Shown here: positions 59,034 to 64,000 of the stretch, piece after piece | How positions within the stretch are numbered: the stretch's first letter is position 1 | Layout: every line of letters begins with the position of its first letter | Assembly: GCA_910586925.1 (NCBI GenBank) | Contig: CAJUKG010000008.1 | Coordinates: 1 to 64,000 of the forward strand | Length of the DNA stretch: 64,000 bases | Direction of reading: 5' to 3' | Source: an uncultured Christensenellaceae bacterium | Lineage (GTDB): Bacteria > Bacillota > Clostridia > Christensenellales > Pumilibacteraceae | Position numbers and translations under genes: made by a program | Notes under the pieces: model-generated | What the model was told of the DNA's origin: nothing | The model's input: the letters and a program-made list of their open reading frames with translations, nothing else | The model's database searches: none

Positions 59034-60612
59034 GGAATTTATAAAGAACCACCCGCATGTGGTGGCGCGCGAAACGCCCAACAGCTACGAGGCGGAGTGC
59101 GCATTGCTCGGCGGCATAATGATCGACGGACGGACGGCGGCGGATCTGTTGCCGCAGCTTTCCGCAGACGATTTCTATACGCCGTCGCATAAGTATATAG
59201 TCGAAGGGATACGCGACCTGTTCACCGCGGCACAGCCTATCGACCTCGTAACGGTTTCGGGTCAGCTCGAGAACCGCGGCACGCTCGCGCTTTGCGGTGG
59301 CGTGGAGTATCTCGCAAAACTGATACAGGACGTTCCGACGGTGGCGAATGCGGCGTACTATTTCGGCATGGTCAAAAAGCATACGCGGCTGCGCGAGATG
59401 ATACGCATCGCGCGGCAAATGGCGGACGAGGCGTACGCGCTCGACCCCGACGACAGCGCGATGTCGAGAGCGGAAGCGGCTCTTTACGGGCTTGCGGAAT
59501 CGAACAGACGCGGCAAGCCCGAAAAACTCGGCGGGTTCGTTCAGGAAGTGCTCGCCGATCTTCGCGACCGCTCGACGCTCACCTCGGCGTACCGTGGCGT
59601 GCCGACCGGCTTTACAAAGCTCGACATGGTGCTCGGCGGCGGATTCCAGAACAGCGATTTGATAATCCTCGCGGCGCGACCCGGTCAAGGCAAAACGAGT
59701 TTCGCCATGAACTGCGCGGTCAATGCGGCGCGGAGAAAACGTCCCGATACGGGCAAGCCGTACGTGGTGGCGGTGTTCTCGCTCGAAATGAGCGCGACTC
59801 AGCTCGCAAAGCGTATACTGTGCTCGGTGGGCGAATACGACATGTCGCGCGCCAACCGCGCGGTGGTGGACGAGAACGATTGGGACAGGCTGTACGCGGC
59901 GCGCAACGAACTCGCGCCGACCGAGCTGTACGTCGATCAGTCGGGAGATATAACGCCGGCGGAAGTGCTGTCGAAGTGCAGAGCGTTGAAGCATACCGTC
60001 GGGCTTGACTTTATAATGATAGACTATTTGCAGTTAATGCAGAGCGGCAAGCACCTCGACAATTTCGTGCGCGAGATCGCGGAAATAACACGCGCGCTCA
60101 AGCTCGCCGCGAAAGAACTCGACGTGCCGATACTGTTGCTTTCGCAGATGTCGCGAAGCATCGAGCAACGAAAGGGCAACGACAAGGAATCGCGGCTTTC
60201 CGACCTTCGCGACTCGGGCGCGATCGAGCAGGACGCGGATATAGTTCTGTTCATAGACAGGAAAGATACGGAGGGCGGCGATAAACAGTCGCGCCCCGCA
60301 CAGCAGGAAGTGTACTTGAACGTGGCAAAGCACAGGAACGGCGAAACGGGCAATATCAAACTCATATGGAATCCCGCGACCACGACGTTCAAAGACCCCG
60401 ACGCGAACAGCCGTCCCGAACCCCCGCCCGCAGGTTACGGCGGCAGAGATATAGGTTTTGAAACGTCCGCACCGCCCCCGCCCGACGATATGGCGAGCGG
60501 CGTGGAAAGTTTCGTGGAGTTCGAGGAACAAGACCTTCCGGACGACGGCGGACAGTCGGCGCAGGGCGGAGTGAATGCCGTGGACAGCGGGCTTATCGAC
60601 GACGATAATTAA
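59011..60612 (+). CDS. dnaB: Replicative DNA helicase DnaB
   Basis: Protein of 533 aa. The start at 59011 has AAGGAG upstream and lies inside the previous gene. The N-terminal helical domain (PNSYEAECALLGGIMIDGRTAADLL) binds primase. The RecA-like motor has Walker A ARPGQGKTSFAMN, Walker B in FIMIDYLQLM and the arginine-finger region SRLSDLRDSGAIEQDADIVLFIDR. The last 90 residues form a Pro/Asp-rich tail longer than usual. It forms the hexameric ring that unwinds DNA at the fork. Confidence 0.95.
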   Translation: MPKRNDREEFIKNHPHVVARETPNSYEAECALLGGIMIDGRTAADLLPQLSADDFYTPSHKYIVEGIRDLFTAAQPIDLVTVSGQLENRGTLALCGGVEYLAKLIQDVPTVANAAYYFGMVKKHTRLREMIRIARQMADEAYALDPDDSAMSRAEAALYGLAESNRRGKPEKLGGFVQEVLADLRDRSTLTSAYRGVPTGFTKLDMVLGGGFQNSDLIILAARPGQGKTSFAMNCAVNAARRKRPDTGKPYVVAVFSLEMSATQLAKRILCSVGEYDMSRANRAVVDENDWDRLYAARNELAPTELYVDQSGDITPAEVLSKCRALKHTVGLDFIMIDYLQLMQSGKHLDNFVREIAEITRALKLAAKELDVPILLLSQMSRSIEQRKGNDKESRLSDLRDSGAIEQDADIVLFIDRKDTEGGDKQSRPAQQEVYLNVAKHRNGETGNIKLIWNPATTTFKDPDANSRPEPPPAGYGGRDIGFETSAPPPPDDMASGVESFVEFEEQDLPDDGGQSAQGGVNAVDSGLIDDDN

Positions 60613-60638
60613 AAATTACGGATAACCCGAATATAAAC

Positions 60639-60666
60639 GCGACGAGAGAAATCCCGTCGCTTTTTG
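60639..60666 (+). terminator. Terminator after dnaB
   Basis: GCGACG / CGTCGC hairpin followed by TTTTTG. Confidence 0.7.
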
Positions 60667-60714
60667 TTTGCGCCGTGCTAAAAGACAAAAAATCCGAAAA
60701 ACATGTAAAAAGGA

Positions 60715-60743
60715 TTGACAAACGCCGCGCAATATAGTATAAT
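60715..60743 (+). promoter_or_regulatory. Promoter of tRNA-Thr
   Basis: TTGACA (60715-60720), 17 bp, TATAAT (60738-60743). Confidence 0.85.
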
Positions 60744-60817
60744 TATCAAGCCTGTAAAAAGTGCGTATATCGGATTAAAGACGCTTATACTTGGCAAAAT
60801 AAATCAGAAAAGAATAT

Positions 60818-60893
60818 GCTGTTATGGCTCAGTAGGTAGAGCACCACCTTGGTAAGGTGGAGGTCCCGGGTTCGAATCCCGGTAACAGCTCCA
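60818..60893 (+). tRNA. tRNA-Thr, anticodon GGT
   Basis: 76 bases with encoded CCA; acceptor GCTGTTA / TAACAGC; anticodon loop TTGGTAA gives GGT. Not disturbed by insertion. Confidence 0.96.
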
Positions 60894-60905
60894 AAAGGCA
60901 TATTA

Positions 60906-60927
60906 GGGCGCATCTTGCGCCCTTTTT
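60906..60927 (+). terminator. Terminator of tRNA-Thr
   Basis: GGGCGCA-TCT-TGCGCCC followed by TTTTT. A second hairpin, CCGTT/AACGG with TTTTT, lies at about 61059-61082. The remaining gap to 61108 shows no gene. Confidence 0.85.
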
Positions 60928-61108
60928 ATGTGCCGTGCGCTCGGGTCAGTGGCAGTTCTACACTCCCGTCGCGCTCGTACTTAAAAGTGCCCGATCTGCA
61001 ACCCTTCTTTGCCTTTTGAACGAGTAGTATTTTCGTCTTATAAAGACAAGACATAGTCCGTTTTCACCCGAACGGGCTTTTTATTATGGGTTTATGTCGT
61101 TAATGTAC

Positions 61109-61137
61109 TTGCGGAAATACCGTGATCGTGCTATAAT
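61109..61137 (+). promoter_or_regulatory. Promoter of the ClbS/DfsB-like gene
   Basis: TTGCGG (61109-61114), 17 bp, TATAAT (61132-61137). Confidence 0.65.
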
Positions 61138-61189
61138 ATAAGCGGAAAAACTTGCTTGCGAGCATAAACGGCAATAAGGAGTGGACATA

Positions 61190-61729
61190 ATGGCAAGACC
61201 GAGGACAAAAGAGGATTTAATATCCGAAAGCGAGAAAAGCTATAAAAATCTTTGCGATTTCATTTCCGCACTGACGGAAAAAGAACTCGGCACCGAATTC
61301 GATTTTTCCAGTCTTAACAAGAGCGAAGCGCATTGGAAACGCGATAAAAATTTGCGCGATGTCTTAATGCACTTATACGAGTGGCAAATGTTGATGCTGC
61401 GATGGGTGTCGGAAAACGAGCAGGGCAGGCAAAGACAGTTTTTACGCGACGGGTATTCGTGGGCGAACTATGGCGAAATGAATATGCTTTTTTTCCAAAG
61501 CGCGCAGGACGTGCCGCTCGAAAAAGCGCGGGAACTATTGTCGCAATCGCATAGCGAAATAACGGCGTTGATGCAAAAGTACGATACGAAGCAGTTGTTC
61601 GAAAAGAATGTATTTGCTTGGGTAGGCGGCAGTACGTTGGGACAGTATTTCATTTCCACGACGATAGCGCACTACGAATGGGCATTGAAAAAATTAAAGG
61701 CGCACAGGAAAATCGTCGCCGCTTTATAA
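61190..61729 (+). CDS. ClbS/DfsB-family four-helix protein
   Basis: Protein of 179 aa from the ATG at 61190 after AAGGAG. It matches the ClbS/DfsB (DUF1706) family: MARPRTKEDLI at the start, KNLRDVLMHLYEWQMLMLRWV and the C-terminal STLGQYFISTTIAHYEWALKKLK. ClbS protects colibactin producers by opening a reactive cyclopropane. Most family members are of unknown role, and there is no colibactin-type cluster here. Confidence 0.87.
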   Translation: MARPRTKEDLISESEKSYKNLCDFISALTEKELGTEFDFSSLNKSEAHWKRDKNLRDVLMHLYEWQMLMLRWVSENEQGRQRQFLRDGYSWANYGEMNMLFFQSAQDVPLEKARELLSQSHSEITALMQKYDTKQLFEKNVFAWVGGSTLGQYFISTTIAHYEWALKKLKAHRKIVAAL

Positions 61730-61894
61730 ACGGATTTCTGCCAGCAAATGCGAACGTAATGAGCGAACTTACGACGCTGAAAAATATAGATTATGACGAT
61801 TAGCTCGTGCAAACTATCCCGCGATACCGACCGGGAAAGTATCGGACGATATTATTATGCGAAATAAAGATATTCATGTCATGCCGCGGTCGGC

Positions 61895-61923
61895 TTTACA
61901 AACGCGAGCGAATCACATATAAT
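61895..61923 (+). promoter_or_regulatory. Promoter of the second DtxR-like gene
   Basis: TTTACA (61895-61900), 17 bp, TATAAT (61918-61923). Confidence 0.65.
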
Positions 61924-61955
61924 AAAAGAAAGCATATACGGCGCAGAGGGCAATT

Positions 61956-62333
61956 ATGGTCAAATATCAAGAATCCGAAGAAATGTATCTCGAAACGATA
62001 CTGTTGCTCAAACAAAAGAGTGCGAACGTTCACGCGATAAACGTAGCGGAAGAACTCGGTTATTCCAAGCCTTCGGTATCGCGCGGAATGGGATTGCTCG
62101 TAAATAAAGGGTATATCACGATAGGGCAGGGCGGCGAAATCAACTTTACGCCGCAAGGCAAGGCGAAAGCCGAAAGCATTTACGAACGCCATACCGTTAT
62201 AACGAAATTGCTCGAATATGCGGGCGCAAGCCGAGAAACAGCCGAGGAAAACGCGTGCCGTATAGAACACGTGATTACGGAAGAATTGTTCGACGTGCTG
62301 AAAAATTTTGCAAAAACAGTTAGCAGCCGCTAA
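61956..62333 (+). CDS. DtxR/MntR-family regulator (second paralogue)
   Basis: Protein of 125 aa, clearly related to the one at 21180 (SEEMYLETILLL, ELGYSKPSVSRGMGLLVNKGYI, ERHTVITKLLEYAG, NACRIEHVITEELF). Winged helix plus dimerisation/metal part, no SH3 domain. Its 3' end carries the first of three GTTAGC-type palindromes that surround the promoter of the following genes, so it probably represses that operon when metal is bound. Confidence 0.88.
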   Translation: MVKYQESEEMYLETILLLKQKSANVHAINVAEELGYSKPSVSRGMGLLVNKGYITIGQGGEINFTPQGKAKAESIYERHTVITKLLEYAGASRETAEENACRIEHVITEELFDVLKNFAKTVSSR

Positions 62334-62334
62334 C
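62319..62334 (+). promoter_or_regulatory. Operator palindrome 1
   Basis: GTTAGCAGCCGCTAAC, perfect six-base arms, 7 bp upstream of the -35 at 62341. Overlaps the end of the DtxR-like gene. Confidence 0.65.
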
Positions 62335-62340
62335 TTTTGC

Positions 62341-62369
62341 TTGACATAAAAGTTATCGTCGTTTATAAT
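62341..62369 (+). promoter_or_regulatory. Promoter of the YgbA/ABC transporter operon
   Basis: TTGACA (62341-62346), 17 bp, TATAAT (62364-62369): full consensus, bracketed by the palindromes. Confidence 0.8.
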
Positions 62370-62414
62370 ATAAAGCGAAGCATCAAAAGTGTTTCGCAAT
62401 TTTTTTGTCTGCGA

Positions 62415-62430
62415 GTTAGCAACGGCTTAC
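62415..62430 (+). promoter_or_regulatory. Operator palindrome 2
   Basis: GTTAGCAACGGCTTAC, in the transcribed leader. Confidence 0.55.
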
Positions 62431-62467
62431 TCATCGCGGATGAAAGAACAAAATTTTTTACGTTGCG

Positions 62468-62483
62468 GTTAGTCACGGCTAAC
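62468..62483 (+). promoter_or_regulatory. Operator palindrome 3
   Basis: GTTAGTCACGGCTAAC, 53 bp after palindrome 2 (five helical turns). Confidence 0.6.
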
Positions 62484-62510
62484 TGCTTGTATGGAGAAAG
62501 GGTATCGGCT

Positions 62511-62894
62511 ATGGGCAAAGAACTTGCGGCATGGGAGAAGGAGAAGAAACTCATTCCCGTAATGATAAAAAAATACTGTCGCGGCAAGCATAAAGCGGAG
62601 CGAAAAGCGCAGGACGTCAAGCGCGGCGAAGTGTGTTCGGAGTGCAGGGAACTTACGGAGTACGCATTGTTCAGACTTGAGAAATGTCCGTTCAAAGCGG
62701 ATAAGAAGTTTTGCTCGTTTTGCAAGATACATTGCTATAAGCCCGAAATGCGGGAGCGGATAAAAGCGGTGATGAAGTACAGCGGTCCGCGCATGTTGCC
62801 GTCGCACCCGATATTCGCAATAAGTCACGTTGTGCAAATGATAAAGTACAAAAAATCGTTAAAGAAACGGGAGACGGAAAGCCGTGATAGATAA
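62511..62894 (+). CDS. Nitrous oxide-stimulated promoter (YgbA) family protein
   Basis: Protein of 127 aa from ATG 62511; the frame is open upstream but has no good start. It has the family pattern of conserved Cys pairs: KKYCRGKHKAER, VCSECRELTEYALFRLEKCPF and FCSFCKIHCYKPEMRERI, with HP at the end (PSHPIFAISHVV). The Cys set suggests an iron or zinc site; in enteric bacteria the family responds to nitric oxide. It overlaps the ABC transporter start. Confidence 0.88.
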   Translation: MGKELAAWEKEKKLIPVMIKKYCRGKHKAERKAQDVKRGEVCSECRELTEYALFRLEKCPFKADKKFCSFCKIHCYKPEMRERIKAVMKYSGPRMLPSHPIFAISHVVQMIKYKKSLKKRETESRDR

Positions 62895-64000
62895 AGAGTT
62901 ATTCAAACTGATCGGCAAGAACAAAAAGTACATATTTATCGCCGTCGCTTTGCAGGTGTCGGGACTTCTCGCAAACGTCGGGATAACCGCGAGCATTTGT
63001 TGGGCGATCTATCTTGTTATCGCAAAAGCCGAACTTATTATGTTCGTATATCCCGCCGTATGCGCGGTTGCGGGCATTGCCGTTCGTTACGCCATGACTC
63101 GGCTTACGGGCGATATTAAAGACGTGCTCGGGCGGAAAGTCAAAAAAGACTTGCGCGAACGCACTTACGGTAAAATAGTCAAACTCGGCGTAAAGAGTAC
63201 GGACGGAATGAGTATGTCGGGGCTTACGCAGGTAAGCATGGAAGGCGTGGAACAGCTCGACCTGTATTATTCGAGTTATTTGCCGCAGTTCTTTTTCGCT
63301 ATGCTTGCGCCTGTAATTCTCTTTGCTATCTGCGTATGGATAGATTGGCGCACCGCGCTCGTTCTCTTGGCTTGCGTGCCGCTTATTCCCGTGTCGATAA
63401 TAGCGGTGAGCAAGTACGCAAAAAAGATATTCGCGAAGTATTGGGGCAAGTACACCTCGATGGGCGATAAGTTTCTCGACAGCGTGCAAGGCTTAAAGGA
63501 ATTGAAGATATTCAAAGCGGACAAAGCGCAACACGGCAAGATGAACGAGAGCGCGGAGGAGTTCCGCAAAATAACGATGAAAGTTCTCGTAATGCAGCTT
63601 GCGAGCACGACTATTATGGACTTGGTCGCATACGGCGGTGCGGGCGCAGGTATAGCGGTCGCTATTTGCGGCGCGGCGTTTTGGGGGTTAAATCCCATAT
63701 ACGCGCTGTTCCTCTGCCTTGTGGCGGTAGAGTTCTTCTTGCCGCTTCGCGCGTTCGGCTCGGCGTTCCATGTCGCGATGAACGGCGCGAGCGCGGGTAA
63801 AAAAATAATATCGCTATTAAATACGCCCGATCCCGTTTGGGGGACGCAAAGCGTCGGCGGAAAGACTATCGAACTGAACGGCGTCACTTTCTCTTACGAC
63901 GGCACGCGCGACGTGCTTAAAAACGTGTCTTTCGTATTCCACGAAACGGGAATGACGGCGATAGTCGGCGAAAGCGGTTGCGGCAAATCCACTGTAGTCA
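62884..64000 (+). CDS. CydD-like ABC transporter, membrane + ATPase (cut by window end)
   Basis: Starts at GTG 62884, overlapping the YgbA-family gene by 11 bases; 372 codons are visible. A six-helix exporter domain (residues about 15-300) is followed by the start of the ATPase (INGVTFSYDG-like strand, then Walker A GESGCGKST at the very end). The helix pattern resembles CydD/CydC-type exporters, which move heme or thiols. Co-transcription with a YgbA-family protein behind a DtxR-like operator points to iron, heme or nitrosative stress. Substrate cannot be told. Confidence 0.85.
   Translation, partial: MIDKELFKLIGKNKKYIFIAVALQVSGLLANVGITASICWAIYLVIAKAELIMFVYPAVCAVAGIAVRYAMTRLTGDIKDVLGRKVKKDLRERTYGKIVKLGVKSTDGMSMSGLTQVSMEGVEQLDLYYSSYLPQFFFAMLAPVILFAICVWIDWRTALVLLACVPLIPVSIIAVSKYAKKIFAKYWGKYTSMGDKFLDSVQGLKELKIFKADKAQHGKMNESAEEFRKITMKVLVMQLASTTIMDLVAYGGAGAGIAVAICGAAFWGLNPIYALFLCLVAVEFFLPLRAFGSAFHVAMNGASAGKKIISLLNTPDPVWGTQSVGGKTIELNGVTFSYDGTRDVLKNVSFVFHETGMTAIVGESGCGKSTVV

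Noticed and set aside
61190..61729. Colibactin self-protection gene
   Set aside because: The family match is good, but no polyketide or peptide synthase cluster lies nearby, so a specific colibactin role is not supported.

Overview
The window looks like a chromosome segment from a gut-type anaerobic Clostridia-like Bacillota. The evidence is AGGAGG-type ribosome binding sites, TTGACA/TATAAT promoters with 17-bp spacers, a LytTR two-component system, a GPH sugar transporter, an Lsa-like ABC-F protein, an archaeal-type AspRS and an ACT + PFL (UPF0237/UPF0210) pair. The backbone is about 50% GC or more with coding on both strands. Species cannot be named from sequence alone.

Layout. 1-16993: a LytTR regulator pair divergent from a glycan-use region: a membrane-anchored, domain-permuted GH3 enzyme with two small membrane or lipoproteins, a GH2 glycosidase, an ABC-F ribosome-protection gene behind an apparent translational attenuator, a GPH sugar symporter and a second GH3 enzyme of normal domain order. 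A tyrosine phosphatase broken by one stop codon and a glycosyltransferase follow. 17000-25480: small membrane proteins, a Sel1-repeat protein, a GalT-II-like protein, dnaN, a DtxR-like regulator, an HExxH membrane protein, an AspRS and a 26-cysteine protein. 25481-25704: tRNA-Pro(AGG) and tRNA-Ser(CGA).

25697-38714: an AT-rich 13-kb defence island inserted at the 3' end of tRNA-Ser(CGA). It carries a large serine recombinase, a repeat array, an EcoRI-type methylase, a C5 methylase with a LAGLIDADG-like protein and a PD-(D/E)XK protein, a nucleotidyltransferase with an in-frame stop, a DpnII system with an Mrr-like nuclease and an extra methylase, and a GmrSD-like DUF262/DUF1524 enzyme. 38715-49318 returns to the backbone: MATE exporter, a LysR-controlled set (acetyltransferase, flavodoxin lipoprotein, CMD-cupin) and a two-component system with a MacB/Bce-like ABC exporter.

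49319-51252 is a second insertion, only 1.9 kb, with just a HindIII-type methylase and restriction enzyme. It sits at the 3' end of tRNA-Ser(TGA). It has the same 8-bp core position and the same 19-bp terminal sequence as the 13-kb island but no recombinase. This pair of related elements, one autonomous and one apparently not, is the most interesting content of the window.

51334-64000: an SGNH lipoprotein, a membrane TrkA-like/RyR-domain protein, the ACT + PFL pair, PepF, a lipoprotein, DnaB helicase, tRNA-Thr(GGT), a ClbS/DfsB-like protein, a second DtxR-like regulator, a YgbA-family protein and the start of a CydD-like ABC transporter. Three matching palindromes lie around the promoter of this last operon.
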